From NCBI RefSeq assembly GCF_000516985.1, contig NW_006917094.1, positions 2,480,001 to 2,544,000 of the forward strand: 64,000 nucleotides of DNA. Reading direction: 5' to 3'. The stretch is from Pestalotiopsis fici W106-1. Taxonomy: Eukaryota; Ascomycota; Sordariomycetes; Amphisphaeriales; Sporocadaceae. The stretch's first letter is position 1, and every line of letters begins with the position of its first letter. Positions 1 through 13,348 of this stretch are shown here, in pieces. The notes beneath the pieces were generated by a model. That model did no database searches and was not told the DNA's origin. It saw nothing but the letters and a program-made list of their open reading frames with translations. Position numbers and translations under genes: made by a program.

Positions 1-3000
1 TTCCTTTTCATATACTACTCCGTTTCTCTGCTTCGTGCAAATGTCTTTATATTTTCGTCGAGTGACTTCCTTCCAAGAGCCATGCGCTCCAGAATGACGT
101 GACTGACAACAAGCCTTGAAAAATCCGGATGAGTATGGGCCGCTGCAATAATGGAACACAAAGGCAAAGGTCCTAGAATTCTGCTCTATCCTCTATATCG
201 TGGCCCATCATCGCTGCGCGCAGTCCTATTACGAACGGATTTCATCTACCTGACAGAACGATCAAGAGTCATTTCTTTTTGAAATGTAGCTAGAAAAAGT
301 CACCCAAACGGGTACTACTGACTTGTTGTGACAACCAGTTTATGTTTGATCAGCCACGACTTGTCCTCAATGGTCTGGAGAAAACAGCCCTGGTGAGTTC
401 ATGAATTACAACTGGAACAGAACACTGAACAAATGGGAGTCGAGGAAGCTATCGTAATATGACAAAAATTGTCACAAAGCTTTAAATAAACAAAATATCA
501 AGCTTCTCATCCCAATTGCTCGCATTATTTGGTGTAGGGTAGGTCATTAGCATAGCCACCCTAAGTACTACCACGCGCACTTCGTTGCCCTGACATCGCG
601 TCCCAGGTACGTGACTACAGCAACAAACCCAACCTCCCCTTTTGCGTCCTTTGTCCTGCGTTTGCTCAACCAGGGAAAATTAGTGCACTTGTATCAAACA
701 TATAATGTCCAACAAACAATCTACCTTCGCCTTCGGGCAATAGAAAGACGCAGTGGTCGAATGGTAGAAAGTCAAAGATAACCTCTTCAAACTTGAAGAC
801 CCTGCGTTCAAATCTCAAAATAAAACTCGAATATTTTTTTTCGTACCTTTTTTCTTTTTGCCAGCCTGCTCTTATAAAGAATCTTTGGCATTGTGGTCGA
901 GATGTACCTACTGAAATATTCTCGTTGCCTCATGTCGGCTGCTTGACTCAGAAAGATGACTTGTTCTCGCAATAATTGTGTGTTTATTGAAAAAGCTGAA
1001 AAGGAAAGATTGTTATTATCTTATGATCCAGAAAATGTGAGTTCGTTGTCGCAAAATGAGAAAGTTGTCCTGGTCGCATCAACCACTCCTGGCGCGGCAT
1101 GGATTTACGACCTTCTATGCTCAGGTTATCAATGTTGTGACCGATATTGTAACATGGCATGTTGCATGAAACAACGAGGTACAGTTCAGAAATGGCTCTT
1201 GTCACGGTCTTGGTGGAAGGGTGATGTGAGATTGCTTGTGACAGAGCAACTGAGCAACTGGACTTGTTAGGGTGCTGGATTGCCAGGCAACCGCCGTAAT
1301 CAGAGTTACTCGAGAACACACCAGCGATCTCTGGCACAGTGGTTCTCGGTAAGCTTCCCGAGTGGAATAAATGACGTGGTATTGGTTTTTCTTTATTCCT
1401 CTCACATTTTTGCCCTACTGCGTATGCATCCGAACAACGCACAGACAGAGCTTTGCGAGCCTTGCTTGCAGATTTTCAGAAACTACCTATTTACTAGCTA
1501 TCGTAATACCACCAGGCAAGCGAGAAAAAAAACGAGCATTGACAAACGCACCTTAGAGAACATCTAGATTTATCTACTATAAACAATCATTCCAAAAAAG
1601 AAATCGAGTGGGCGTTAACCGATCCCAGTACTCGGACCTACGTTGAGTCCACGAAATCCCCCGACCGGACGAGGGTATCAGCTCGGGAAAGATATCTGTG
1701 ATCCACAATCCTCCTAAAGCTCTTTAATGTGCAGGATAGATGAGATATTGCGTCAAGATGCAAAAAGTAATTCTATATACTCACGTAGTTATTTGCAGAT
1801 GAAGCCCTACAAGGCCAGTTTGCCTCTTTTGCTGCCGGTGAAGGTTCCTTTCCTGTCAATCTTTGACAAAATCAATCGAGTCCCTCTTTTCCTCTTGTGA
1901 TTTGGCATTGTAAAATCAGGATTTACTCCTATTTTCACAAATTCGAAAGAAGCCTATGATGGTTCACCGCATTGCCATCCGGGGTTGGACCGAATGATGT
2001 GATTGGCCAACTCGCGCGACCGCGGCGGTGGAGATCCCAGACTATACGTACATTCGGACTCCGAAAATGCCGGAAGATTCGGTCGTTGCAAAAAGAGTCA
2101 ACAGGTATGAGGAAAGAGGCATGCCGCGTTAAGCAATATTTCCGATGCTGATGCGCAAGTCTTCAATCAAGGGCAATTAGAGTTGCCCCGAGAGATACGG
2201 CCAGCAAGAAATGGGAAAGTAGTTCCTTGTCACACCCGGGCACCAAAGGCTTTTCTTTCAATGGGGCATGACGGCAGAGGTCAGAATAGATCTACGTCGA
2301 CTTTGTCGATACTTGCCTCCTAGATGGAGAGCGAGTTGTTTCATTCACATTTGCACGTGGTCGTCTATAGAATACTGAGGGGATCATCAATGGTCGCAGC
2401 TGTCGCACGGTGAGTGAAACCGAAACTAGAGCCGGAAGAGCAATTACCTACCACGAATACAACAGTTGATCGTCCGAACCCGGGGTTCAGTCGATTACTT
2501 GATAAAATGCACCTACCTACAAAGTGCATGCATGGCAGGATGGTTCCACCTCGAAGGACATCATACCATCAGAATGCTCCATAGTTGGCACAGTGGTGGA
2601 TCAGTCTGTACCGTTTGTGTTCAACTTTCTTTCTGAACCAACAGGACAGGTTGATAAGGTCATGATTGCTACATGCCCGGGGTCGCTGCGGTCTGGTCTG
2701 GCTTGGTCTGGGTAGTTTGGCGTGGTGGCTGATCGTCAGATGATGATCGAGGTGTGGTGGGCATGGGCTCATCGGTGAATTATCGCAGAACGTTCAAAGG
2801 GGCATTGGCGAGCTCACTGTCAGCAGGCATCCTTTTTGTGAGATCCGAGTTCGGGCGTCCATGATAGGTAGGTAGGTACCAGAATAGATGATAGATAATC
2901 AAGATGATTAGATAGGTAGATTAGGTTGGATCTACATTGCAATCAATCAATCAAAACAAAATCAGTGTATACCTGGTATATGATGCAAATTACTCTCTGT

Positions 3001-4979
3001 ATCTATCGACAAACCTATTCACTTGGCATCGCTCAGCCCTCTTTCTTGCCAATTTGCTTCTAGAAGTTCTGCTTCCACGCGGCAACGTGTCAGATGATGG
3101 AGCAGTGCCTGGCTGCCAAGCTGCTTGGTGAGTCCAAGTACGATACGGGGAGCACTTGTCCGGCAGCCGGCGGTCAGGGTCAGAAGAGGATTGTCAGGGC
3201 GTCGCATTTTGTTGACCTCGACCTAGGCCTATCACGGCCAAGTTATTGGCAACTGTTCAGGGGATGACCCCAGAAATAGCGGGGTGCTGGCCATAGCTTC
3301 TCTTACCGTTCTATTCAATGGTCAATTCTCAACGGATTGATGAGAGAGGGAGGGAGAGGGAGAGAGAGACAGTGAGATCAGACAGGGCCCAACTTTGGTG
3401 ATTTTGTTTTGCCTGTGTTGGCTTGCTTTTGAGTTGCGACAGGCCTGAAGCCTGCCAAGAACCTTGGAATTGATGTTCGGTGATCTCTTTCTTGTTATTG
3501 TTGTTATCAGCCAGCTACAGTACATACACTACCCACGCTTGCCACGGTACTGGACACTGTAGTGTCGGCCTAAAGTACCGAACCACAATCGATTGCAGAG
3601 TAGGTACACGCCGACATACACTACGGAATATCTAACCAAAACATCAACATGGTTGGCAATGACCATTTGTGCTTGACGTGTCACGTTAATGCAAATTGTC
3701 GATACTTGCTCGCTGCCATAGGACAGCCACAGATCAATAGCTAAAAGCGGCTTCGAGACGGGACCCAGTCAGTCACTTTACCTCCAGTAGGTAGAGAACG
3801 TGGACAAGGTTGGGTACGGGAAGCGTCGAAACGTTTCTGAGAGAGTCTCCAAACCAAAGCCAAGCCACGCAAGAATTGTTTGCGAATTGACTGAGCAAAA
3901 AACCCGGAATATAGACTTTGAGCATTCGATCCCGCGACCAATGAGACAGCTGAGTACCATGTTTCTAGTGTAGATAAGAGAGAAGACCTGGCTGGATTCG
4001 ATTCTCATGAAGATAGAGCCATGCTTTCAAGGTCATGCATAAAGTAAGCCAACCGTTTATTCGTAAATGCGGTGCTGCCGGTACCTGCTCTGCTCTAGCT
4101 CGTTGGTTGTGTACAATTCGTACTACCAACCTACCTACTTACATACCCATCAACCTATCCACGAATACCAGACACGGGCCATCCCATGGCATCCACCAAT
4201 CCTTTCATGCATCTCCCGTGCATAGCTTCTATTTAATGCACCATTCAGTTTTGGCGGGAAACCTAATACGACCGACTAGACCATTGATTATCGGCAAAAT
4301 ACCTGGTAGGTAGGTGAGAGAGAACATTGATTTAGGTGAGATGGCCTAATAAAGCCAAGTTCTCCGGTACTCGCGATCGCTGGGGAGGGGGACCGCTCAG
4401 TGGGCTGTGTACACTTTGTTTCTTCCATGGGCAGCACAGTACGGATAGGTACCTACATTCCCTACCAGCTACTAGCATAGCTCTACATACCTCTCAGCGT
4501 ATCTCTGCTACCATATCTCCCACCTTCCCTACAGTCCTTTGTTCCCCCCCCCCGCCCACCTTCGCCCCAACCTACTGTCGTGTTACTGTACTGTGAAGCC
4601 TGGCAAACCTGGCGCCTGGGAGGTTTCTCAACTGGAGCTTCAAGAATCCCGGTCTACCGGTCTTCCGCAGCCACCACAGACAGACACACTCTTGGACTGA
4701 CTGAACAATAATAAGACCACCAACCCGTCCCCCATCCCCCTCACGAGAAATCCCCCTTCTCACCTCCTTTGTTTCCTCTTCTCCCTCTTGTCTCTAAAAC
4801 CATACATAAGTCTCGCCTTGAGTAAAAGCACAACAGTAAACAGACCCCAACATCAAACCATCGATTGCACTGGTGTATAGTTCGTGAAATCCCACCTACA
4901 TACACATACCATACCGTTGCGGAGTATACCGACAAGTCTCCCAGCAGCTCAACCAAACTCGTACCACTACACCAAAAAA
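1..4979. other. intergenic region, no gene seen
   Basis: About 5 kb with no reading frame that looks coding. The open frames here are short, mostly lack a good ATG context and have no recognisable domain. It contains a tRNA-like Pol III element (745-841), a purine-rich tract at about 3341-3369, and several short TAGGTA/TACCTA motifs (about 2866-2880, 4128-4150, 4306-4316, 4447-4460). The last 400 bases are rich in C and T and A/C stretches, as expected for the leader of the gene starting at 4980. Confidence 0.6.
745..841 (+). other. tRNA-like Pol III element, degenerate
   Basis: An exact match to the A-box consensus TRGYNNARNNG lies at 754-764, an exact match to the B-box consensus GWTCRANNC at 806-814, and a run of eight T, the usual Pol III terminator, at 834-841. 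The spacing of the boxes is that of a tRNA with a long variable arm or an intron. However the acceptor stem (7 bases before the A box) does not pair with the bases after the B box, and the T stem pairs poorly, so this is not an intact tRNA. It could be a decayed tRNA, a tRNA-derived SINE fragment or chance. Confidence 0.3.
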
Positions 4980-5731
4980 ATGGCTGGCCCTCGACTCACC
5001 GGTCCCCGTCTTACAGCTCCTGCTGCCAGACTCGCTCGTCACATCACCACAACCACACACCCCAGCACTGCTCCGGCGACTCTCATCACATCTTCCAGGG
5101 CGTCGGCGCCGCTCTCTCACAAATATGCAGAACTTTTAAAAGAAAAGAACATGGATGGTGATGTATGTAGCTTCATTCCTCGAGACACCCACCCATGTAC
5201 ACCAACTATACATACCTCCATCCCACTAAGGGAGCTCCAGCTCAGTGCAGCTTACTAACGCCAATTTCTGTATTACAGCACTCCCGACACATCTACACTC
5301 GCTCGTCGAATCGCCCGCATCCTGCCCCCAGACGCGTGCGATTAATGCAAACATTTACTTCCTCGGCCTCTCGCCCTGCTCAGGTTAGCGGCATGGATAA
5401 GCTGGTGCTCCCAGACATGCAAAACACACAGTCGCACTCTGCCTCGAGGCTGCGCGTGCCCATCCTGCCCGACAACTACGACGTGCACAACGCTCCGCTG
5501 CCGGCGGCCGAGCCCGTGCTCCAGGGCCAGATCAACGTCGTGGCCGCGGATCCCGAAAAGGTCTCCGTCTCGGCCTTGACCGAGGTTGAGGGCATGACGC
5601 TGGATGGCGTCGAGCTCAAGTTTGCCCACGAGTCCCCCAAGAAGCAGACCGAGCCCGGTATGCTGAGGGATCTCTGGAAGGGCCTCGTGGATGATGTTTT
5701 GGGCGGCTCCAAAACAAAACCCGCCTTCTAA
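4980..5731 (+). CDS. small protein with mitochondrial-type N-terminus, unknown function
   Basis: Two exons: 4980-5162 and 5279-5731, giving 211 residues. The intron 5163-5278 has a GTATGT donor, a CTTACTAAC-type branch site at 5251-5259 and a TTACAG acceptor, and joins the exons in phase 0. The first 60 residues are rich in Arg, Thr, Ala and Pro with almost no acidic residues until residue 46, which resembles a mitochondrial presequence. The C-terminal 110 residues look like a small folded domain with alternating hydrophobics (around VLQGQINVVAADPEKVSV) and end in a helix (MLRDLWKGLVDDVL). I do not recognise the family. ATG 4980 follows an A-rich context (ACAAAAAAATGG-like). Strong GC bias at third positions in exon 2 supports coding. 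The function and targeting are inference. Confidence 0.7.
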
Positions 5732-6621
5732 AGAAAAGAAAAAGAAATAATCAAAAAAAGAAAAGACATACGTATGAGATATTCCCGGCACGATCTAGGC
5801 GATTTGCAAGCTGGGCATTTGATAGCCCAGACTTTTTTCTCAAATTCCAAATGGAATCTTATTTCCTTAGCTGTCTATTTCTGGTGCTGCTTGAGCGGTT
5901 CTGGTGTGATTCAGTCTTGGGGTTTCCTCCTACAAGTGTTGTAATTAGTTTCCTTCTACCTACCATGTACACCAACACGCCTACACAAGTGGGCAGGATG
6001 GCTAGGAAAGGTCGAGTCGGGTTGTATCTTAGCTCACAAATGATGAGAGTATTTTTTAAACAGTCGCTACAGCAATCAAAGCCAAGGCAGTGCAAAGTAT
6101 ACCTGATAACTACAACACAGATCTATGGTCCATGTGTTTAATCTGCGTGTCATTCTCATGTTTGATTCTTTTTGGCCGAGTATACGACCAAACCAGTAGT
6201 GGAGTCGAGTATACCATCCATGGCCCCACGGGGCATTTTGCCGACACCGGATTAGTTTATTCTTTGGGCCTTGTCAGATTCCTTGGTATTGCCTGCCTCA
6301 AGTAAAAATGAACAACAACGCTGGAGATTCCATGACTCCTCCTCCTCAATGAATTGCCGACCTTTACCTTTGTCCACTACATCCATCTCAGGTCCACCAG
6401 ACGTTTTCCGAGGCAAAACAGACTACCTGACTTAGATCTGCGGTGAAAGTGGGAAGCGAAAGTTGCCGCGGCGATAGTACCCGACATGCCATGATCTCAA
6501 ACTAAACACAACCAAGCCGAGCTGGACAAGGGCAACCCCACAGCTAGCTATATTCGCAGATCGACCGGACTCTTCAGCCCTATTTATTTTCGTTTTGTAT
6601 TTCTCCCCAGTTGTTCAAAAA
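5732..6621. other. intergenic, nothing recognised
   Basis: This is the 3' flank of the small gene, beginning with an A-rich stretch just after the stop, and the promoter of the hydrolase. Short open frames on both strands have no coding features. Confidence 0.6.
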
Positions 6622-7812
6622 ATGGCGTCGGACGGGTTGGCAGAGTCTCATGCCTCGGTAGTAGAGACGGTACCGATCCCTTGGCGCGACGGCGCCCCAC
6701 TGACGGTCGAGATTCGGCGCGGCGGCAAGCATACTCACGATGCTGATGATAATGCCGAAATACCACAGCCGCCGGCGGCTAGTACTCGCAATATTTCTGT
6801 CGTCTTTGTAAACGGGCTGGGCAAGCCGAGGGCCGCGTGGAAAGAAGTCGCTGCCCGTCTACCGGCGAGTTATACCCTGCTCAGCTACGATCGTTTTGGT
6901 CAGGGCGACACGCCTCACCTGCCTGATGGTGTGCCGGCTTCGTGGCACGATGGCGCGGCTGCGGCTCGTGACCTCTACGAGCTCATATGTGAGCTCGGTC
7001 GGCGAGGGGAGAGGGGCTTTGATCCAGAGACTGCCAGGATCGTCGTCGTGGGGCACAGTATCGGCGCGGCGATTGTCCGCTTGCTGCTCGCTGCCGGGCG
7101 CTACGATGGCGAGACAAAAGACTCGGACGTCCCTCAACCCGCCCGTCTGGACGTGACAGCGGCCGTCCAGGGCGCCCTCCTCCTCGACCCGAGCATTGTC
7201 AACTCGGACTTTGTCTCGCTGTTTCCGCCGCCGACCGAGGGCGAGCCGCCGGAGCTGACGCGCACTCGCGAGGCTACCCGCCGCGTCTTCCACCCGTCAG
7301 TTCCAAACCCGGAGGGATTCGACCGAGCTGCCTTTCTCCGTCTGTTGCCCCTCGCTGAAAAGCCTGTTCTTCCGGGTCATCCATACCTTACGGTTGTGGG
7401 ACATGATCCAAATGTCATCTTTGGGGAGGATGCTGAGAAGGTGAGTACTTTTGTCTGACTCTAATATGAATACCTATGCATTATTATACGAGCTGGCTAC
7501 TGAGTGTAACAAACCATCTCCACCTTCTCTTGACACCCTCTTATGACTCTGTCGTTGGTCTTTTTGATCGCTAATATCTATTTTCTTATCTTTCCCAATT
7601 TACAGCTGAGCATTAGCACCAAGTACGCGCGGCAATACATCGAGCCCTATTGGCGTGAGTATAACCAGAAACTACTGCTAGCGGTACCAGAGGCTAAGCG
7701 GAGGGGCCCCGTCGTGGCCGAGCGCGCCGACCACTTTATACAATTGGATCGGCCAGACTTGGTGGCCAAAGAGATAGTGTATCTGGTTGACTTGATTTCT
7801 CCTATGCAATAA
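6622..7812 (+). CDS. alpha/beta hydrolase-fold protein
   Basis: Two exons, 6622-7440 and 7606-7812, give 341 residues. The intron (7441-7605) has a GTGAGT donor and a TTTACAG acceptor, in phase 0. Residues 55-66 form a first strand followed by NGLG, an oxyanion-hole-type turn. The nucleophile elbow is GHSIG with Ser146. A likely acid is Asp262 after the strand YLTVVGHD, and the likely catalytic His is His316 in exon 2 (ERADHFIQL). Triad order and spacing fit an alpha/beta hydrolase, so splicing is needed to supply the His. No signal peptide or membrane segment is visible, so it is probably cytosolic. The substrate cannot be told from sequence; related fungal proteins are annotated only as alpha/beta hydrolases. 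Start chosen at ATG 6622 because the frame upstream has no ATG. Confidence 0.85.
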
Positions 7813-8519
7813 TATGGCGGAATCATCCGTTCTTCATGGTAGACTTGTTTCTCAGTTGTTATGGCATCTCGAAATGTTCAGGCTGGTGGGGAGGTTGATG
7901 ATTAGGCCAAAAAGTCTTAGCTTCATGTTCAGCAGCAGCCACACGCTCATCATCTGCTTTGGCAGCTTGGGAAACGGTTGCAGAGACTGGTAATCATAGT
8001 ACCGTGAAGATAGTGAGTGAAGGACTACTCTCCAAGTATTACTTCTTGCTCACGTATACCTACTTTTCAAAAGTCAAGATAGAGCTTTGGTATTCGAGTT
8101 TCAGGCTTCATTGCAAATGCAAATATAATCTTGACAACGTCAGTTTCGTTATAGCACTTCATCGCACAGCTCACATGATTCATTGCTTCAGTCAATGGGT
8201 AATTGTTCATTATTACCAATTACGTGTGATCAGAGCAGTTCTAATGCGTCAATATGAATTTTATGCTCATAAACTAAGTCCTTCGTGTATGATGAAGAAA
8301 GTACCTGCTTATCAACCGCGATGATGCCCAACCACTTTTTGTCATGCATTCTCCCATGTAGCGTTTCGATGGAGGTTGCTCCCCATCAAGGCCGTTTCTC
8401 ATAATCATAAAGTCGTCACAAAGGTCGAGAGGTACTCATGTTATCCATGCCAAGAAAGAAAAGGCGGCAAATGAAAATAATAACTCCTCTCTTGCAGATA
8501 TCGCCAACCGACAATGAAA
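7813..8519. other. convergent intergenic region
   Basis: This AT-richer space lies between the 3' ends of the hydrolase (+) and the CorA-like gene (-). One open frame (7959-8324 +) has no recognisable features and skewed composition, so I do not call it. It probably holds the two 3' UTRs. Confidence 0.6.
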
Positions 8520-10271
8520 TCAGTTCTTTTTCTTTTCGGAATGCTTTGGCAAAAAACTCTTCAGGAACTTCAAAACGGAGGGCTCCACTAGGAGGAAAGC
8601 GATCAAGCTGACCGGAATGGCGACCACAAAGTAAATCCAGATTGTCCTTGTGAGTTCACCCAACTCGGGTGCCATGCTGAAGAAACTGCTAATGAAACTG
8701 AGCGGCGCAAAAATCACCGCCAAGTACGTCAGACGGCCGAGGGCTCTGTTTTGGTCCATAGCCCGTCGACTTTCCTCGATCGACGTCACGGCTGTGGCAA
8801 CCGTAGCGATACGCTCCGTACGGTCCCAGAGCTCAACGAGCCCAGCTGTTACGATCTCAAAGTCCTTTTTCATCTTCAAGAGGCAATCGTTGGGATTCGT
8901 GTCTCTTGGCGCGAGGAGCTCGCCAAATAGCTTCTCCTCCGTTTCCTTGACCATAGCCTTGTAAAGGGGAAGACGGCGACGCCAGGTGTGCAGCTTGTGG
9001 AGAGAGGCAGCAAGAGAACCATCATATTGGTTTTTGCCTTTGGAGTTTAGACGGAAGTCGGGCCGTTCAAGCTCCCACTCTATCTGTCCAAGACGGGCCG
9101 TGATGTATCGTACTAGTATGTTCCAGTCGGAGCAAATAATCTGAGCCATTCGGAACATCATTGCCTTGGGGTTAGTGGATATACTCTCGATGTCCTCCTT
9201 TGTCATTTGCGTGATCCAGAAGAGCAGGTCTTTCAAAACAGATGACTTTGGCTGCCACTCATACTCCTCTTGACCTTGACTGTACGTTGGAGAATTCCAA
9301 AATGGACGATATCCTCCCCACAATGCATGACCTCGTGTGATAGAAGGGTCGATCAGAAGAACGCCTGTTTACTTGGATGTTAGTGACCATTTCAAATCAT
9401 TGGTATGTAGGCTCAATGAACTCTTACCAGTAGAACCTTTGTCATTGCCTTCAGCTTGCGGCTTGATCCACAATGATGCTTTGCTCCTCAAAAGTGCCAC
9501 GATGGCATCCTCTGAGTCGAACAGAGCTTTGTGGTCACCATCATCATCCAATCTTCGAAGGACATTGAAACGCCCTGCTTCTTCTCGGGCATCCTGAAAA
9601 CTGCGAATGTCTGAGAAGTACCGTGGCTGAACGTAAGATAGGCGGAAGAAATTGCGCTCCCTTGCCACGATATCCAGGTCGGGAAGCTCTACCCAAGGGT
9701 CTCGTGTGTTGTACCACAAGTAATCGTTGATGTGTTCTCTGAAGAATAAGGGGTCGATGTCCAGCTCTCTGCCGAAATACTCTATCATGTCTCGAGATAA
9801 ATCCTCTACAATGTACAGCCGGTTGACGCCTTCAGGCTGGGGTGTTTTCAGTGTCTTGAGAAGATTGTCACCTTGGTCGATCCTTTCCACAACCTCTACC
9901 GAATCTTTGGCGAAGTCGACAACAGCTACATTAGTCCGAGCTGCGCGCTCTGCCCGGTAGTTGTCCCTATCATCACCTAATTGCAGCATTTGCTCCCACT
10001 TGACTGGTGATGTAGTGACTTCCATCCATTGCGCCAAATATCGTAGGTGCGGCCACGCTCGAGACAGCTTCTTGATGTGGCGGAGATATTTGTATTTCCC
10101 CTCGCTTTGGTTCGTCAGAAAGGTCTGTAGACATAGTGAGACGACTGGGCCATCTTACTTGTCGTCCACACGCCAACTTTTCTCAGCCGGCCATTTGTCT
10201 GCATATGCATCTTGAGTATGCTTGTAAATAACTTTTGCAGAATGTCCAGACTCTTTGGAGTGTGGCAACAT
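8520..10271 (-). CDS. fungal CorA-like membrane protein
   Basis: Three exons on the minus strand: 10271-10159, 10104-9428 and 9364-8520, giving 544 residues. The 63-bp intron 2 has a GTAAGA donor and an ACAG acceptor. Intron 1 (54 bp, 10105-10158) has a good GTAAGA donor but a weak AAAG acceptor, so the first exon is less certain. The long soluble N-terminal part is followed by charged helices and, at the C-terminus, two closely spaced membrane segments (LTYLAVIFAPLSFISSFF and IWIYFVVAIPVSLIAFLLV), the layout of CorA-type Mg2+ transporters. The canonical GMN signature at the end of the first segment is replaced by FSMAPELGE, as is common in fungal CorA-like proteins. Ion transport is therefore not assured. 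The C-terminus is basic (KHSEKKKN), facing the cytosol in the CorA topology. Confidence 0.82.
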
Positions 10272-13200
10272 GGCGTCAAAGGGTGTTTTGAACACCTCTT
10301 CCTCACTAGAATTCGCACGAAAGGTACGTGACAACTACCGCCAGAAGCGTCAGCGAATATCTCACACACGGATTCCTACGATGCCCCCGCCAGTATGGCT
10401 TGTTAAGACTGTTGGCCGAGTAAAAACTCCCAATTGGCCGTCCCAGAAACGCAACATGAAGCCTGGAATTGGGAGCAGCATGGTAAGGCTGAGAGCAACT
10501 CACTGCTGGATAAGAAAGCGTACGGTCCCAAAAGGGCCTCGGCCGCGGGTGCTTAGGCTTTTGGCTCAGTCCCTCCTCCATTTCCATTTTCAAAACGAAG
10601 CAAACCGAAAAAATCACACGAAGGAAAATGATGCAACGAGTTGAAGCGGAAAAAATCACAGCAGGATACAAAGAAAAAGGCTCCGACACTGGGCAAGGGA
10701 ATCGTCGGCTATCATGTCAAGCTGGGGTTATATCTGCGGCTGGGAGCCAAGTCTGCCTGCCCCACGGCATGTGGCCGCATGGGCTGTGACCGATAGGCCA
10801 ACACCAAAACGGTGTCAGCACACCTGAAGTCGCTAATTCGCGAGAGTCGTCCCGTCCATTGATCTTGCCGCTGAATAAGTAGATTGAGAAGATCAGATCT
10901 ACTCTCAAAAGGCTGCGAGATGCAAATTTCAAACGGCATTTCGAATGCTAGAGAATCAACAGAACTTAGAATCATCAAGTTCAAAGAGAGGGTCCATCCA
11001 GACAACGCAGCGGGTGGATTTGCAAAGCGGAGGACGGCCGGGGTCTCTTCTCCAAATTGATCAGCCGAAGGATCAAATCAGCTCAGCCTGCATGTCGCCT
11101 CTCAGGGCGTTTCGCCGATGTGCAGTCTTTGCAGCAACCGCCGACTCTGCAGGACAAGCGATCGAGTCTCTGCTCGAGAAACAAAGTGCATTGTCATTGT
11201 GTTGGTTATATTCCGTGCCAACACAGCAATGCAACACTGCTTATGACTGAGACAGTTACATGCAGGCAGTCATTAATGTTGCCCGTCTGAGGAGAGCCGA
11301 GGGAGCCCTGCTCCGGCTTGACATGGCACCAAACTTTTGCTCGAAAGACCAGTCCATAAAAAAATTGCTCCGGCTCGTCGATGGAGGCCGGGATCGGATC
11401 TCTACAAGTGTTGTTATCCGAAATATATCTGCGCTGCCGTTCGATCAAGTTTCACGGGTGACGGGTGCGGCAGCAGAACAAGCCATTGTTGCAGTGTGGT
11501 TGGTGGGAGTGCACTGCCAGAGTTCTGAGAGCCACCGGTTTGTAGGCAAATATCTTTGATGAGATGCTTAGAACCATCAAGATTGCTTCGATATCAAGAC
11601 GGGTGAGTTTCACGATTTCCAAAGCTGGAAAGAAAGGGCCAAATCCGCTGCGACACATGTGCAGCCAGCAAGAGCTTTGAGGTCTTCTTGTCAGTGTCTA
11701 TTGATTGTGCTTGCGCTGACTGCTTGAGAGCGCCCCGCCCTCTAAGCTGGCAAGCGCAAATGCGGTACCTACATAGTACGTACCTACGTCTTGTAACAAG
11801 CTCGATGGAAAATGGCGTGCGAAGAGGATGAAGAAAAATAAAATGTCGTTGTTGATTCATATTAGAATAGTGTTTGGAATATGTCAACCAAATATGCATA
11901 TTGTCTTGAACAAGCTCATACCTTGTCACAATAATGATAAAATTGAGCCAGCAGTCGCATTTCTATATAGTGGTAAGTTCCAAGCTTGTTTCTTGGCCCT
12001 TGCATGAACTGAGCATTGTCTTTGAACCTATCAATCAAGAAAGTGTGTACCATTTACTCGAGCGCAACCGCTCTGCGTGGGTTAAAATTGCAGTGCACTT
12101 TTCTACACTCAGGCATTTACTGTCGTGAAGCTCTCTAGATACCATAATCTGACATTGTCGCTCTTCAAAATCCCTCTCTTCATTCCTCACCTTTAAAAGT
12201 TTCCGCATCTACACCACCACAGCTGGATGTTGTTGCGGTGAGCATAATGAAGCGATGACGGCAAAGAACAGCCCAGATCTACAGGAAGGATAGCTGCTCA
12301 TCTCCACTGCTAGCTGCGAACTGATGTGGCTAGATCCGCAGTCTTAGCTTTTGGGCAGCACACGGGACCTATGATTTCACATGCTTTTTTGGGACGTGTT
12401 TTCGCGCACAAAAATATATGTCTACTTGTTATCGTAGTGTGTAGCCAACTGACCCAATTGCACATGACAAGACAAACACCATGAGACAGACTCACAGTAG
12501 TAGCAATGAAACAAACACACAGGATTCAATGACATGCGCAGGAACATTTGCCTTGAATGTATTTATGCACTTTGGATCATCTCGCATCTGCAGCCACGTG
12601 TAGATAAGCGATAAACGCATGTAGGTATCACCTCTTCTGCCATTTATTGATCAGGCCAGTTGGGACCCCTGCACTGGAAAGAAACAAGGTCGCTAGCACA
12701 TAACTTAGGCGAGGCCAGCGTAGATCAACTCGGTAGCTGGCAACCTAATCGTGGGAAAAAGCCACCTCAGTTGGAAATCGCAGCTTTGTTTCTTGGAAGA
12801 CGCCCAAGGCTAAGAAAGCCAGTCCAATTTCTCAACCAGTCCACCGCCTGCCTAACTCACAAAATTAATAATAATTCATTCTCCCCTTCCCTGGGGCATC
12901 GAACACCTGCGCAACCCCTCAGGACACGACAGCTTCAACGTACACCGACCTGTTTTCTTCTTCTTCTTCTTTCTGCCCACCTGTCCTGCGATCTTTAATT
13001 TTCGACAACAGGAACCCCCCGCAAGCTGTCGCAATCGACGTCCCTCCGCTCGACGACACGTGCTCATTGGGATTTGGCGGCCCGCCTTCGTCGATAACCC
13101 AGACCTCGGGCCAACGAAAGCAAGCCAGCGAAACGCCCTGACCTCTCAGCCAGCCGTCCGTTATCGTTCGTCTCAAGCTCAGATACTTTGGTTCTTCGCT

Positions 13201-13348
13201 CAACGACCAATCGATCGTCCAACCAACCAACCGAACGACCGTCTGTCTGACCCCACAGGCATCTCACCGTCCATTCCTGTCCAACTCGAGTCGATCCGGC
13301 CAGAAGCCTCGCTGATAAGGCGCGGTGGCAGCCACCCCTGACGCGCCG
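10272..13348. other. intergenic region between divergent genes
   Basis: About 3.1 kb upstream of both the CorA-like gene (-) and ICE2 (+). Open frames up to 179 codons occur on both strands but overlap one another, mostly lack an ATG and show no domain. A TACCTA/TACGTA cluster lies at about 11764-11785. A CTT-repeat tract at about 12955-12972 and CCAACC-rich sequence further on probably belong to the ICE2 leader. Confidence 0.55.

Noticed and set aside
984..1442. 152-codon minus-strand open frame
   Set aside because: No domain, overlaps another open frame on the plus strand, amino-acid composition as expected from non-coding DNA.
10125..10158. 34-base intron in the CorA-like gene using the CTACAG acceptor
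   Set aside because: Too short for a spliceosomal intron and in the wrong phase; the 54-base version fits the phase.
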